A DNA stretch of 42,490 bases from Megamonas hypermegale (GTDB lineage Bacteria; Bacillota; Negativicutes; Selenomonadales; Selenomonadaceae), in NCBI GenBank assembly GCA_002314325.1, contig DCFC01000004.1, forward strand, positions 1 to 42,490. Reading direction: 5' to 3'. This document shows positions 26,025 through 35,074 of this stretch, one piece after another. The notes under the pieces were generated by a model. That model made no database searches. It saw nothing but the letters and a program-made list of their open reading frames with translations, and was not told the DNA's origin. The position numbers and the translations under genes are program-made. The stretch's first letter is position 1, and the number at the start of each line of letters is the position of its first letter.

Positions 26025-26084
26025 TGTTCATTTTTCTTTGATGCAAAGAAAAACGAACCAAAAAGAAACTTTTTAACGTTTCGC
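26025..26084. repeat. Interspersed 60-bp repeat, copy A
   Basis: The segment runs from TGTTCATTTTTCTTTG to AACGTTTCGCT and is repeated at 42427-42488 with a single inserted C as the only clear difference. It contains the dyad TTTTTCTTTG-ATG-CAAAGAAAAA and the string AACGAACCAAAAAGAAAC, a pattern I associate with common intergenic repeats. It follows the alpha-galactosidase stop. The rest of the 26018-26334 gap holds a terminator and no recognised gene. Confidence 0.8.
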
Positions 26085-26280
26085 TTACGCTGCACTGGGC
26101 GAGCCTTCGTAGCTCTTGTATAAAAATATACGGTACAATGGCTCGAAACAATGGAATTTGGCTCGTGCCTTCAGTTCCAGCAGATACTTAAATTGAGCTG
26201 TAAACGTGTATTTTGTTAGTCATACTAAAAATATCATCCACTTTTGAGATTTTCACGATAGCTTTAACTATTAAAAATAA

Positions 26281-26320
26281 AAAGGGATACCACTTTTTCA
26301 AGTGATATCCCTTTTTTATT
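26281..26320. terminator. Terminator downstream of sstT (bidirectional)
   Basis: AAAGGGATACCACTT (26281-26295) and AAGTGATATCCCTTT (26300-26314) form a 15-bp stem with one wobble. T-tracts follow on both strands, serving sstT on the minus strand and possibly the alpha-galactosidase transcript. Confidence 0.85.
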
Positions 26321-26334
26321 TTACATTATTTTAA

Positions 26335-27588
26335 TTAAGCGCGATTGTGAGGAACCATGTCGGCTACTTCAAGCGTACCTTCTTTGGCGCGAGCGGCAAA
26401 TTCTGCCGTAGCGGTGAAGAGAACATCGCTGGAGCTGTTGAGCGCCGTTTCGCAGGAGTCCTGCAAAACGCCGATGATGAAGCCTACACCTACAACCTGC
26501 ATGGCGATATCATTACCGATACCGAAAGAAGCACAGGCAACAGGAATGAGCAGCAGCGAACCGCCGGCAACACCGGAAGCACCGCAAGCGCCTACCGTAG
26601 CAACGATGGAGAGAAGCAGTGCCGTAGGCAAATCCACATGAACGCCGAGTGTATTGGCAGCTGCCAGTGACAGAACGGCAATCGTGATAGCTGCGCCGGC
26701 CATGTTTACAGTAGCACCGAGCGGAATGGAAATAGAGTAAATATCTTCATTTAATCCAAGACGTTTGCATAAGGAAAGATTTACCGGAATATTGGCCGCG
26801 GAACTGCGGGTAAAGAAAGCGTACAGACCGCTTTCACGCAGTGTAGCGAATACGAGCGGATACGGATTGCGGCGAGTGTGCAGAAATACGATAAGCGGGT
26901 TCATAACGAGAGCTACGAGGAAGAACGAACCGAGCAGTACGCCGAGCAGCTGAACATAACCCAAAAGCGCACCGAGACCGCTTGTGCCGACGGAGTTGGC
27001 AACAAGACCCATGATACCGAACGGAGCCAGACGGATAACCCACTGTACGATTTTCGTAACAGCCTGCGCAAAATCATCCACCATTGCTTTCGTATTGTCG
27101 GAAGCGTGATGAAGTGCGATACCGGCAAGAATAGCCCATGCCAGAATACCGATATAGTTGGCATTAACGATAGCATTGACAGGGTTGTCCACAACACTGA
27201 GCACCAGATTTTTTACAACTTCAATAATACCGCTCGGCGGAGCAACGGTAGTATCGGCAACCTGCAGCTGCAATACTGTCGGGAATAAAAACGACATGCA
27301 CACGCCGACCAGCGAAGCAAAGAACGTGCCAAAAATATACAGACGGATAATCGGCTTCATCGAACCGTTGGCATCCGCTTTTCTCTGCGCCATGGCGTTC
27401 ATGACGAGAATAAATACGAGTACAGGCGCGATACCTTTTAATGCACGTACAAAGATATCACCTAAAATGGATACGGCCGGAACTGCCGCCGGAACTACGA
27501 GCGCTATAGCTATACCGACGATAAGGCCGACAATGATAAGCTTTATTAAAGCCATTTCTAAATATTTTTTTCCAATACGACTTAACAA
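26335..27588 (-). CDS. sstT: Sodium:serine/threonine symporter SstT
   Basis: A member of the dicarboxylate/amino acid:cation symporter family (about 417 residues) with eight membrane helices and two re-entrant loops. SstT-like features are [17 protein letters not shown] (serine-rich hairpin 1), [15 protein letters not shown] and [17 protein letters not shown]. It imports L-serine and threonine with sodium. The start is unusual. An AAAGGGG Shine-Dalgarno directly abuts ATG 27597, leaving no spacing, so TTG at 27588, 9 bases from it, is preferred. An upstream ATG at 27675 adds an implausible leader. A strong promoter lies upstream. Confidence 0.92.
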   Translation of the reverse strand: MLSRIGKKYLEMALIKLIIVGLIVGIAIALVVPAAVPAVSILGDIFVRALKGIAPVLVFILVMNAMAQRKADANGSMKPIIRLYIFGTFFASLVGVCMSFLFPTVLQLQVADTTVAPPSGIIEVVKNLVLSVVDNPVNAIVNANYIGILAWAILAGIALHHASDNTKAMVDDFAQAVTKIVQWVIRLAPFGIMGLVANSVGTSGLGALLGYVQLLGVLLGSFFLVALVMNPLIVFLHTRRNPYPLVFATLRESGLYAFFTRSSAANIPVNLSLCKRLGLNEDIYSISIPLGATVNMAGAAITIAVLSLAAANTLGVHVDLPTALLLSIVATVGACGASGVAGGSLLLIPVACASFGIGNDIAMQVVGVGFIIGVLQDSCETALNSSSDVLFTATAEFAARAKEGTLEVADMVPHNRA

Positions 27589-27641
27589 ATAATACATCCC
27601 CTTTGAATTAATGAATAAATAAAGACAAATATACTTCTGAT

Positions 27642-27670
27642 AGTATACATCATTTTGTAAAAAATGACAA
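27642..27670 (-). promoter_or_regulatory. sstT promoter
   Basis: On the minus strand, -35 TTGTCA (27670-27665) and -10 TATACT (27647-27642) are separated by 17 bp, about 45 bp upstream of the sstT Shine-Dalgarno. Confidence 0.75.
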
Positions 27671-27807
27671 GTCATAAACGCAAAATAAAATTATTTCCTT
27701 AATATATTTACACTCAAATAGATACAGCATTAATAATTCTCTGTCTATTTTCACGCTACACAAAAAAACAAAAACAGTGTGTTCCGGAATTTATTTTAAG
27801 AAAATGC

Positions 27808-27836
27808 TTGACTTTACATGTCATTTACATTAAAAT
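27808..27836 (+). promoter_or_regulatory. rplM-rpsI promoter
   Basis: TTGACT (27808-27813) and TAAAAT (27831-27836) are separated by 17 bp. The transcript would carry a leader of about 110 nt before rplM. Confidence 0.75.
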
Positions 27837-27844
27837 ATTTTCGT

Positions 27845-27905
27845 ATGACGTTCGATGACGGCTTCCACTAGCCCCGGAACCGTGCAAAGGACATCTATTA
27901 ATAAA
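27845..27905 (+). promoter_or_regulatory. Candidate L13 leader (ribosomal protein autoregulation)
   Basis: The rplM leader contains a hairpin with ACGG-C-TTCC (27858-27866) pairing with GGAA-CCGT (27876-27883), around ACTAGCCCC with one bulged C. Firmicutes carry a structured L13 leader at this place. I could not compare it with the family consensus, so identity rests on position and the presence of a GC-rich stem in AT-rich DNA. Confidence 0.45.
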
Positions 27906-27951
27906 AAAATTAATTAAAATAGTTGAAAATTGTACAGGGAGGGATATACAA

Positions 27952-28392
27952 GTGAAAACAACTTTCATGGCAAATGCAGCAAACGTTGAACGCAAATGGT
28001 TCGTAGTTGACGCTGAAGGCCAGACAGTAGGTAGATTAGCTGCTGAAGTTGCAAAAGTACTTCGCGGTAAACATAAACCGACATTCACACCGCATGTTGA
28101 CACTGGTGATTATGTCATCGTAGTTAATGCTGATAAAGTGGTATTCAGCGGTAAAAAATTAACAGACAAAACATATTTCCGTCATTCTGGATATCCGGGA
28201 GGAACAACATTCGTTACTCCGCAGAAAATGCTTCAGACTCAACCGGAAAAAGTTGTAGAAATGGCAGTTCGCGGCATGCTTCCTAAAAACAAATTAGGTG
28301 CTCAGATGTACAGAAAACTCAGCGTTTATGCTGGTCCTGAACATCCGCATGCAGCTCAGAAACCAGAAGTTCTGGAATTAAACATTAGATAA
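27952..28392 (+). CDS. rplM: 50S ribosomal protein L13
   Basis: A 146-residue L13 of normal length, with [33 protein letters not shown] and [11 protein letters not shown]. It binds 23S rRNA early in large-subunit assembly. The start is GTG 27952, 8 bases after AGGGAGGG. rpsI follows 23 bp later, as in most bacteria. Confidence 0.97.
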   Translation: MKTTFMANAANVERKWFVVDAEGQTVGRLAAEVAKVLRGKHKPTFTPHVDTGDYVIVVNADKVVFSGKKLTDKTYFRHSGYPGGTTFVTPQKMLQTQPEKVVEMAVRGMLPKNKLGAQMYRKLSVYAGPEHPHAAQKPEVLELNIR

Positions 28393-28415
28393 TACTTGGA
28401 AGGAGGAACAATATA

Positions 28416-28805
28416 ATGGCAGTATCCTACTACGGCACAGGCCGCAGAAAGACTTCAGTTGCTAGAGTTCGTCTGGTTCCAGGTGAAGGCAACGTTGTAA
28501 TTAACGGCCGTCATATCGATGAATATTTCGGCATTAAAACTTTAGACTTAATCGTAAAACAGCCGCTTAACTTAACTGAAACAGCTGATAAATATGATGT
28601 TATCGCTAACGTTCAGGGCGGTGGCCCGTCCGGCCAGGCTGGCGCTATCCGTCACGGTATTTCCCGTGCCCTTTTAGAACTCGATGCTGAACTTCGTCCG
28701 GCTCTGAAAAAAGCTGGTTTCTTAACACGTGACCCACGTGAAAAAGAACGTCGCAAATACGGTCTCAAAAAAGCCCGCAAAGCATCCCAGTTCTCCAAAC
28801 GTTAA
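28416..28805 (+). CDS. rpsI: 30S ribosomal protein S9
   Basis: A 129-residue S9 with [16 protein letters not shown] at the N-terminus, [19 protein letters not shown], and a conserved basic tail ending SQFSKR that reaches towards the P-site tRNA. ATG 28416 follows AAGGAGGAACAATATA. It ends the rplM operon before a strong terminator. Confidence 0.97.
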   Translation: MAVSYYGTGRRKTSVARVRLVPGEGNVVINGRHIDEYFGIKTLDLIVKQPLNLTETADKYDVIANVQGGGPSGQAGAIRHGISRALLELDAELRPALKKAGFLTRDPREKERRKYGLKKARKASQFSKR

Positions 28806-28830
28806 TCTTACGATTACAACAAGAGAATAC

Positions 28831-28865
28831 AAAGCCCGCAATCTTATGGTTGCGGGCTTTTTTAT
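28831..28865 (+). terminator. Rho-independent terminator after rpsI
   Basis: AAAGCCCGCAA (28831-28841) and TTGCGGGCTTT (28850-28860) form a perfect stem followed by TTTTATTT. Confidence 0.92.
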
Positions 28866-28878
28866 TTCGTAAATAGAT

Positions 28879-28901
28879 GTTAAGATATAAATAATCTTAA
28901 C
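28879..28901. promoter_or_regulatory. Dyad upstream of deoR (candidate operator)
   Basis: GTTAAGAT (28879-28886) and ATCTTAAC (28894-28901) are perfect 8-bp arms around ATAAATA. A TATAAA -10-like element lies within (28886-28891). A repressor bound here would cover the promoter; the nearest candidate is the DeoR protein encoded 22 bp downstream. Confidence 0.5.
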
Positions 28902-28922
28902 GGAAAGGATTTTGGGGATTTA

Positions 28923-29858
28923 ATGGAACACAATAAGGATAGATTGAGCATAAACGTGGCGAAATTATATTATAAATCAGATTACAGCCAGCAGCAGATA
29001 GCCGACAAGCTGAACCTTTCGCGCCCGACCGTATCACGGCTGCTTCAATACGCCAAAGACAAGGGATTTGTCCAGATTAACATCGCCGACCCGGTGGAGA
29101 ACAACATTTCCCTCGAAGCTGATTTGATGAAAAAATACGGTCTTGATGCCGTGCAGATTGCCTATGCGCCGCTCAATACCACGGAGGAAATCAAGAAAAG
29201 CATCGGCATAAAAGCGGCCGATTACCTGTATGACACAATAAAGGACGGCGACATCATCGGCGTAAGCTGGGGCACAACGCTTTATGCTGTTGCGCTGAAT
29301 TTAAAGCATAAAGCCCTGAAAGGCGTACAGATAGTGCAGCTGAAAGGCGGCATAACACATTCCACAAATAACACGTACGCTTATGAAGTAGTCGAACTTT
29401 TTTCGGAAGCCTTCTCCACCGTCGGCAGATACCTGCCCCTGCCTGTAATGTTTGATACGGTAGAAATCAAAAATTTAATCGAACAGGACACGCATATCAA
29501 AAAAATACTGGACTTAGGCAGGCAGGCTAACGTAGCTGTTTTCACGGTCGGCACAGTGAAAGACGATGCGCTGCTGTTTCGTCTGGGATATATTAACTCA
29601 AATGACAAAAAAATATTACAACAAAAAGCAGCCGGTGATATTTGTTCTCGATTTATTGATATTAACGGTAATATTTGCAATGAAGATTTGGACAAACGGA
29701 CTGTCGGCATAAATCTTGCCGAACTGAAGCAGAAGGAAAAACGCATTCTGGTAGCGGGCAGCCAAAGAAAAATCGCCGCCATAAAAGCGACACTGGCAGG
29801 AAAAATAGCCAATATTCTCGTTACGGACCAGTATACGGCACAAGAATTACTAAAGTAA
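28923..29858 (+). CDS. deoR: Deoxyribonucleoside regulator DeoR (SorC family)
   Basis: A 311-residue SorC/DeoR-type regulator. The helix-turn-helix is at about residues 20-41 (YSQQQIADKLNLSRPTVSRLL), with a sugar-phosphate-binding domain after residue 60 (GDIIGVSWGTTLYAVA, VQIVQLKGG). In B. subtilis the matching protein represses deoC-nupC-pdp and is released by deoxyribose-5-phosphate. The downstream cdd-deoC-nupC-deoB-pdp genes support the same role here. ATG 28923 follows TTTTGGGGATTTA, an average Shine-Dalgarno. It is terminated separately. Confidence 0.88.
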   Translation: MEHNKDRLSINVAKLYYKSDYSQQQIADKLNLSRPTVSRLLQYAKDKGFVQINIADPVENNISLEADLMKKYGLDAVQIAYAPLNTTEEIKKSIGIKAADYLYDTIKDGDIIGVSWGTTLYAVALNLKHKALKGVQIVQLKGGITHSTNNTYAYEVVELFSEAFSTVGRYLPLPVMFDTVEIKNLIEQDTHIKKILDLGRQANVAVFTVGTVKDDALLFRLGYINSNDKKILQQKAAGDICSRFIDINGNICNEDLDKRTVGINLAELKQKEKRILVAGSQRKIAAIKATLAGKIANILVTDQYTAQELLK

Positions 29859-29864
29859 ATTCAC

Positions 29865-29900
29865 ACCCATATTGACAAATGTCGATATGGGTTTTATTTT
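29865..29900 (+). terminator. Terminator after deoR
   Basis: ACCCATAT (29865-29872) with GAC/GTC inside pairs with ATATGGGT (29885-29892), followed by TTTATTTTT. Confidence 0.8.
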
Positions 29901-29947
29901 TGTTGAAATTTTGTTAAGTATTTATAGAAAAATTTTTCAAAACAATA

Positions 29948-29976
29948 TTTACATATGTTCATTTTTATGTTATCAT
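29948..29976 (+). promoter_or_regulatory. cdd promoter (probable start of the deo operon)
   Basis: TTTACA (29948-29953) and TATCAT (29971-29976) are separated by 17 bp. Just upstream, TTGAAATTTT and AAAATTTTTCAA (29903-29940) form a loose dyad. B. subtilis DeoR sites contain ATTGAA/TTCAAT halves, so this is a possible DeoR operator, though the match is not strong. Confidence 0.6.
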
Positions 29977-30054
29977 TATTTCAGAAAATACAGCAGATAA
30001 ATGATTGTAAATATACGGTCAATTTAAAATATTTCCAGTAAAGGAGTTTTTATT

Positions 30055-30456
30055 ATGACAGATTGCAAACTGCTCGTGCAAAAAGCTTACGAAGGACGCA
30101 AAAACGCCTATATCCCGTATTCGCATTTCCCTGTCGGCGCCGCCGTGCTCGCAGAAGACGGACGGATTTATACAGGCTGCAATATTGAAAACGCTTCTTT
30201 CGGCGCGACGAACTGTGCCGAACGGACGGCTATCTTCAAAGCCGTATCGGAAGGCAACCGCACCATATGCGCCATCGCCATCGTCGGCGTGGAAGACGAC
30301 TACACTTACCCTTGCGGTATCTGCCGCCAGGTAATCGCCGAATTTGCCGCACCGGATATTAAAATCATCTTGGGGAAAAATCCTGATGAATATATAGTGA
30401 AAACACTGGACGAAATCCTGCCGGGAGCATTCACGAAAAAGGATTTGGAAAAATAA
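30055..30456 (+). CDS. cdd: Cytidine deaminase
   Basis: A 133-residue homotetramer-type enzyme converting cytidine and deoxycytidine to uridine and deoxyuridine. The zinc ligands are Cys54, Cys87 and Cys90 (TNCAERTA and PCGICRQ), with catalytic Glu56; the substrate motif CNIENAS is intact. ATG 30055 follows AAAGGAG. It supplies uridines and deoxyuridines to the pyrimidine nucleoside phosphorylase encoded downstream. A palindromic repeat separates it from deoC. Confidence 0.96.
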   Translation: MTDCKLLVQKAYEGRKNAYIPYSHFPVGAAVLAEDGRIYTGCNIENASFGATNCAERTAIFKAVSEGNRTICAIAIVGVEDDYTYPCGICRQVIAEFAAPDIKIILGKNPDEYIVKTLDEILPGAFTKKDLEK

Positions 30457-30468
30457 TAAATTGCTAAT

Positions 30469-30597
30469 CCGTTGTTCTAGTAAGCCATCGAACCTTTAAG
30501 CCAGCAGTATAATAGTTTATATCCGCTGCCTGTTGTCACTTAACTTCACTAAATATAAACTATTATACTGCTTTGAAAAATTAACTAACACAATAAG
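30469..30597. repeat. Palindromic intergenic element, copy 3 (between cdd and deoC)
   Basis: It has the same perfect 20-bp arms as copy 1 (30503-30522 and 30553-30572), a 30-bp loop in the same orientation relative to the flanks, and ends CCGTTGTTCTAGT and TTAACTAACACAATAAG. The first third of the loop is diverged (CCGCTGCC instead of TCGTTCGA). It lies inside what is otherwise a co-directional deo gene set and could split or modulate the operon. Confidence 0.9.
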
Positions 30598-30619
30598 TAT
30601 TACTAAGGAGATTTTTTTC

Positions 30620-31261
30620 ATGAATATCAACAAATACATCGACCATACTGCTTTAAAACCAAATGCGGACAAAGCCGCTATCTTAAATTTAATCGAAGAA
30701 GCCAAACAATATGATTTCGCTTCCGTCTGCATAAATCCGTGCTGGGTGAAACTGGCGGCGGAAAAATTGCAAGGCACAGACGTAAAAGTCTGCACGGTAA
30801 TCGGCTTCCCGCTCGGTGCCAACACTGCGAAAGTAAAAGTTTTTGAAGCGCAGGACGCTATAGAAAACGGCGCAACTGAAATCGACATGGTCATCAATGT
30901 CGGCATGCTCAAAGATAAAAATTATGAATACGTACAAAATGAAATCGCGGCAATCGTAGACGCAGCTAAAGGCAAAGCACTCGTAAAAGTAATCATCGAA
31001 ACATGCCTGCTCACCGACGAGGAAATCGTTATCGCCTGCCAGCTTGCCCAGAAAGCAGGAGCTGATTTCGTCAAGACATCCACCGGTTTTTCCACAGGCG
31101 GAGCAACAGTTGAAGATGTACGCCTCATGCGCCAGACGGTAGGCAGCGATATGGGCGTTAAAGCTTCCGGCGGCGTGCATACGCATGAAGAAGCACTGGC
31201 GATGATTGAAGCCGGTGCCAGCCGTATCGGCGCCAGTGCAGGTGTCAAACTTCTGAAATAA
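30620..31261 (+). CDS. deoC: Deoxyribose-phosphate aldolase
   Basis: A 213-residue class I aldolase that cleaves 2-deoxyribose-5-phosphate into glyceraldehyde-3-phosphate and acetaldehyde. The Schiff-base lysine lies in [10 protein letters not shown], the neighbouring catalytic lysine in GVKASGGV, and KVIIETCLL is family-typical. ATG 30620 follows AAGGAG (30605-30610); upstream in-frame starts would run into the repeat. It is the meeting point of the nucleoside route (deoB, pdp) and the presumed deoxyribose kinase route (40462). Confidence 0.96.
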   Translation: MNINKYIDHTALKPNADKAAILNLIEEAKQYDFASVCINPCWVKLAAEKLQGTDVKVCTVIGFPLGANTAKVKVFEAQDAIENGATEIDMVINVGMLKDKNYEYVQNEIAAIVDAAKGKALVKVIIETCLLTDEEIVIACQLAQKAGADFVKTSTGFSTGGATVEDVRLMRQTVGSDMGVKASGGVHTHEEALAMIEAGASRIGASAGVKLLK

Positions 31262-31279
31262 CTGAAAGGAAGTAATATC

Positions 31280-32461
31280 ATGCAGTATATTATCGGTGCA
31301 GCAGGGCTGCTCCTCGTTTTCGGCATGGCGTTTATTTTCAGCAGCGACCGCAAAAAAATAAAATACAGACCACTACTTGTCATGGTAGTATTGCAATTTG
31401 TATTCGGATTTCTCCTGCTCAACACATCAGCCGGAAATCTTTTAATCAGTGCCATAGCAGGCGGCTTCATGGCTCTTTTAACATGTGCCAATGAAGGTAT
31501 CGCCTTTGTTTTCGGCCGACTGGCGGATACGAGCAACCCGATATTTTTCACGAGCGTATTGATGCCGATTACATTCATCTCCGCTTTAATCGGTATCTTG
31601 CAGCACTGGAAAATTCTTCCCTTCATCATTAAATATATCGGTCTGGCTCTGAGCAAAATAAACGGCATGGGCAAACTGGAATCGTACAACGCCGTGGCTT
31701 CCGCTATACTGGGGCAATCAGAAGTGTTTATTTCCGTGAAAAAACAGCTCGGGCCGCTGCCGGCGCACCGTCTTTACACGCTCTGCGCCTCCGCCATGTC
31801 CACCGTTTCTATGTCCATAGTCGGCGCTTACATGGTGATGATTGAACCGAAATACGTCGTTACTGCGCTTGTGCTCAATCTTTTCGGCGGATTTATCATC
31901 GCTTCCATTATTAACCCCTATGAAGTTAAGCCGGAAGATGATATTCTAGTAGAAGCACAGGTAAAACGGCAATCGTTTTTTGAAATGCTCGGCGAGTACA
32001 TTCTGGACGGCTTCAAAGTCGGCGTTATCGTCTGCGCCATGCTCATCGGTTTTGTCGGCATCATCACCTTAATCAACAATGTATTTTTAGGCATTATCAG
32101 TATCTCCTTCCAGCAGATACTCGGCTATATCTTTTCGCCATTCGCCTTCTTCATGGGCATACCGATGAATGAATGCGTAGATGCCGCCAGCCTTATGGCG
32201 ACGAAAATCGTAGCCAACGAATTTGTGGCAATGATGCAGCTTTCCGACGGAACGGTACTGCTGTCGGCCAGAAGCATAGTCATTGTTTCCGTATTTCTCG
32301 TTTCCTTCGCCAATTTTTCCTCTATCGGCATTATTGCCGGTGCCGTTAAGGCGCTCAATGAGGAAAAAGGCAATGTCGTAGCCCGCTTCGGACTTAAACT
32401 GTTATACGGTGCAACGCTCGTCAGCATTCTGAACGCAACGGTTGTCAGCCTGATAATCTAA
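31280..32461 (+). CDS. nupC: NupC-family nucleoside transporter
   Basis: A 393-residue concentrative nucleoside transporter with about ten hydrophobic segments. CNT-family motifs include GQSEVFISVKKQL, SAMSTVSMSIVGAY, MGIPMNECVDAASLMATKIVANEF and FANFSSIGIIAGA. It brings in nucleosides with H+ or Na+. It begins 18 bp after deoC (GAAAGGAAGTAATATC) and precedes deoB, the same grouping as B. subtilis deoC-nupC-pdp. Confidence 0.93.
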   Translation: MQYIIGAAGLLLVFGMAFIFSSDRKKIKYRPLLVMVVLQFVFGFLLLNTSAGNLLISAIAGGFMALLTCANEGIAFVFGRLADTSNPIFFTSVLMPITFISALIGILQHWKILPFIIKYIGLALSKINGMGKLESYNAVASAILGQSEVFISVKKQLGPLPAHRLYTLCASAMSTVSMSIVGAYMVMIEPKYVVTALVLNLFGGFIIASIINPYEVKPEDDILVEAQVKRQSFFEMLGEYILDGFKVGVIVCAMLIGFVGIITLINNVFLGIISISFQQILGYIFSPFAFFMGIPMNECVDAASLMATKIVANEFVAMMQLSDGTVLLSARSIVIVSVFLVSFANFSSIGIIAGAVKALNEEKGNVVARFGLKLLYGATLVSILNATVVSLII

Positions 32462-32476
32462 CAAGTTGGTGATATT

Positions 32477-33658
32477 ATGCAAAAATTTAAACGAATTCAC
32501 ATCATTGTAATGGACTCGGTCGGTATCGGCGCAGCTCCCGATGCCGCTCAGTTCGATGATGCCGGTACAAATACGCTGCTGCACATCTCGCAGGCAAAAC
32601 ACGGTCTTAATCTGCCGAACCTTGCCAAAATGGGGCTTTCCAATATCTGCAAACTGGAAGGCGTAAATACAGTTGACAACGCCATGGGTTATTATACGAA
32701 AATGCAGGAAGCTTCCTGCGGCAAAGACACCATGACGGGGCACTGGGAAATGATGGGGCTGTATATCGACAAGCCGTTTCAGGTTTTTCCGGACGGCTTC
32801 CCGCAGGAATTAATCGAACAGATAGAGCAGTTCTCCGGCCGGAAAATCCTCGGCAACTGTCCGGCAAGCGGCACGGAAATCATCAAGCAGTACGGCGAAC
32901 GCCAGATGAAAACGGGGGAACTCATCGTCTACACATCCGCCGACTCGGTGCTCCAGATTGCTGCGCACGAGGAAATCATCCCGCTTGATGAGCTGTACAA
33001 AATCTGTCAGTTCTGCCGCGATATAACGAAAGAAGGCAAATACCAGCTCGGCAGAATTATCGCCCGTCCGTACGTGGGCACATGCAAAGAGGACTTCACG
33101 CGCACAGCCAACCGCCATGATTATGCTTTAAAACCGTTCGGTAAAACGGTGATGAATTATCTGCAAGAAGCAGGACTCAGCTCCATTGCCATCGGCAAAA
33201 TCCGCGATATCTTCGACGGTGAAGGCGTAACACGCGCCATTCATACCGTTTCCAATATGGACGGCATGGATAAATTTATGGAAATATTAAAAGAAGATTT
33301 CACGGGACTGAGTTTTACCAATCTGGTGGATTTCGACGCTAAATTCGGCCACCGCCGCAATGCCGTAGGCTACGGCGACGCACTGGAGGAATTCGACGCA
33401 CGGCTCACGGACGTTTTCGCCGCATTGCAAAAAGACGACCTGCTCATCATAACGGCCGACCACGGCAATGACCCGACGTATAAAGGCACTGACCACACGC
33501 GCGAATTCGTGCCGCTTATGATATATTCTCCTCAATTCAAAGCAAACGGTGAACTGCCGCTTAGAAAAACATTCGCCGATATCGGCGCAACGGTGGCGGA
33601 AAATTTCGCCGTGCAGATGCCGAAATACGGACAGTCATTTTTGGATAAATTAATTTAA
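32477..33658 (+). CDS. deoB: Phosphopentomutase
   Basis: A 393-residue alkaline-phosphatase-superfamily enzyme that interconverts (deoxy)ribose-1- and 5-phosphate. Metal-site motifs include [13 protein letters not shown], the phospho-acceptor Thr in [12 protein letters not shown], and [17 protein letters not shown]. It hands deoxyribose-5-phosphate to DeoC. The Shine-Dalgarno is the weak GTTGGTGAT form, shared with pdp just downstream. Confidence 0.96.
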   Translation: MQKFKRIHIIVMDSVGIGAAPDAAQFDDAGTNTLLHISQAKHGLNLPNLAKMGLSNICKLEGVNTVDNAMGYYTKMQEASCGKDTMTGHWEMMGLYIDKPFQVFPDGFPQELIEQIEQFSGRKILGNCPASGTEIIKQYGERQMKTGELIVYTSADSVLQIAAHEEIIPLDELYKICQFCRDITKEGKYQLGRIIARPYVGTCKEDFTRTANRHDYALKPFGKTVMNYLQEAGLSSIAIGKIRDIFDGEGVTRAIHTVSNMDGMDKFMEILKEDFTGLSFTNLVDFDAKFGHRRNAVGYGDALEEFDARLTDVFAALQKDDLLIITADHGNDPTYKGTDHTREFVPLMIYSPQFKANGELPLRKTFADIGATVAENFAVQMPKYGQSFLDKLI

Positions 33659-33673
33659 AAGTTGGTGAATACT

Positions 33674-34975
33674 ATGCGAATGGTAGATATTATTGAAAAA
33701 AAACGTGATGGTAAAGAACTGACCACACAGGAAATAAATTTCTTCATTGAAGGATATACGAAAGGCGACATTCCTGATTATCAGGCCAGCGCACTGGCTA
33801 TGGCAATATATTTCCAGGACATGAACGACCGCGAACGCGCCGACCTCACGCGCGCTATGGTGAACTCCGGCGACACTATCGACCTTTCCGGTATAGACGG
33901 TATCAAAGTCGACAAACACTCCACCGGCGGCGTCGGCGACACTACGACGCTCGTACTCGCTCCGCTTGTTGCTTCACTCGGCATACCGGTTGCTAAAATG
34001 TCCGGCCGCGGCCTCGGTCATACAGGCGGCACTATCGATAAATTGGAATCCGTAAAAGGCTTCCATGTCGAACTGACAAAGGAACAGTTCATCGACCTGG
34101 TGAACAGAGATAAAGTGGCCGTTATGGGGCAAAGCGGCAATCTCACTCCGGCGGACAAGAAACTGTATGCACTGCGCGACGTAACGGGCACGGTCAATTC
34201 CATTCCGCTCATCGCCAGCTCCATCATGAGCAAGAAAATCGCCGCCGGTGCCGACGCAATCGTACTTGACGTAAAAACGGGCGACGGCGCATTCATGAAG
34301 ACGGAAAAAGACGCAGAAGAACTGGCTCATGCTATGGTGCGCATCGGCAATCACGTCGGCCGCAAGACGATTGCCATCATCTCCGACATGTCCCAGCCAC
34401 TCGGTTTTGCTATCGGCAACGCGCTGGAAGTAAAAGAAGCCATTGAAACGCTTCAGGGCAAAGGCCCGCAGGATTTGACCGACCTCGTCCTGACGCTCGG
34501 CTCTCAAATGGTGATTTTGGCGAAAAAAGCCGAAACAACACAGGAAGCAAAAGCCATGCTCCGCGAAGCGATAACGAGCGGCAAAGCCATTGCCAAATTC
34601 AAGGAATTCCTGCAAAATCAGGGCGGAGATGCTTCCGTCGTTGACGATACGGCAAAACTGCCGCAGGCAAAATACCAGATTGAACTGCCGGCTAAAAAAT
34701 CGGGCTATGTATCCCGCATGGTAGCCGATGAAATCGGCGTTGCCTCTATGCTGCTCGGTGCAGGCCGTGCTACGAAGGAAGACACAATCGACCTCGCTGT
34801 CGGCATTGTTTTGCACAAAAAAGTCGGCGACAAAGTATCTGAAGGCGAAAGCCTGCTCACAATTCACAGTAATCGCGAAAACGTAGATGAAGTAATACAG
34901 AAACTGTACGATAATATCTTTATTGAAGACACAGCAAAAGCTCCGCAGTTAATTCATGAAATAATTACGGATTAA
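33674..34975 (+). CDS. pdp: Pyrimidine-nucleoside phosphorylase
   Basis: A 433-residue member of the thymidine phosphorylase family (family II), splitting uridine, deoxyuridine and thymidine with phosphate. KHSTGGVGD binds phosphate, and the signature [17 protein letters not shown] is complete. The N-terminus [16 protein letters not shown] closely follows the Bacillus protein, which fixes ATG 33674; TTG 33662 abuts the weak Shine-Dalgarno. The C-terminal domain ([21 protein letters not shown]) is complete. It is the last gene of the deo operon, before a strong terminator. Confidence 0.95.
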   Translation: MRMVDIIEKKRDGKELTTQEINFFIEGYTKGDIPDYQASALAMAIYFQDMNDRERADLTRAMVNSGDTIDLSGIDGIKVDKHSTGGVGDTTTLVLAPLVASLGIPVAKMSGRGLGHTGGTIDKLESVKGFHVELTKEQFIDLVNRDKVAVMGQSGNLTPADKKLYALRDVTGTVNSIPLIASSIMSKKIAAGADAIVLDVKTGDGAFMKTEKDAEELAHAMVRIGNHVGRKTIAIISDMSQPLGFAIGNALEVKEAIETLQGKGPQDLTDLVLTLGSQMVILAKKAETTQEAKAMLREAITSGKAIAKFKEFLQNQGGDASVVDDTAKLPQAKYQIELPAKKSGYVSRMVADEIGVASMLLGAGRATKEDTIDLAVGIVLHKKVGDKVSEGESLLTIHSNRENVDEVIQKLYDNIFIEDTAKAPQLIHEIITD

Positions 34976-34980
34976 ACATA

Positions 34981-35022
34981 AAATCCCGCAGTAAGCATAA
35001 TTTACTGCGGGATTTTGTTTTA
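34981..35022 (+). terminator. Terminator after pdp
   Basis: AAATCCCGCAGTAA (34981-34994) and TTACTGCGGGATTT (35002-35015) form a perfect 14-bp stem followed by TGTTTTATTT. Confidence 0.92.
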
Positions 35023-35074
35023 TTTGTATATCTATTGACAATATGGTACTATTAAAACATCTAAATTAAAGGGG

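Noticed and set aside
33974..34867. Long minus-strand open frame (about 297 codons) opposite pdp
   Set aside because: It is antisense to a strongly conserved phosphorylase, is rich in Phe/Cys/Arg/His from reverse-read codons, has no Shine-Dalgarno, and matches no family I know.
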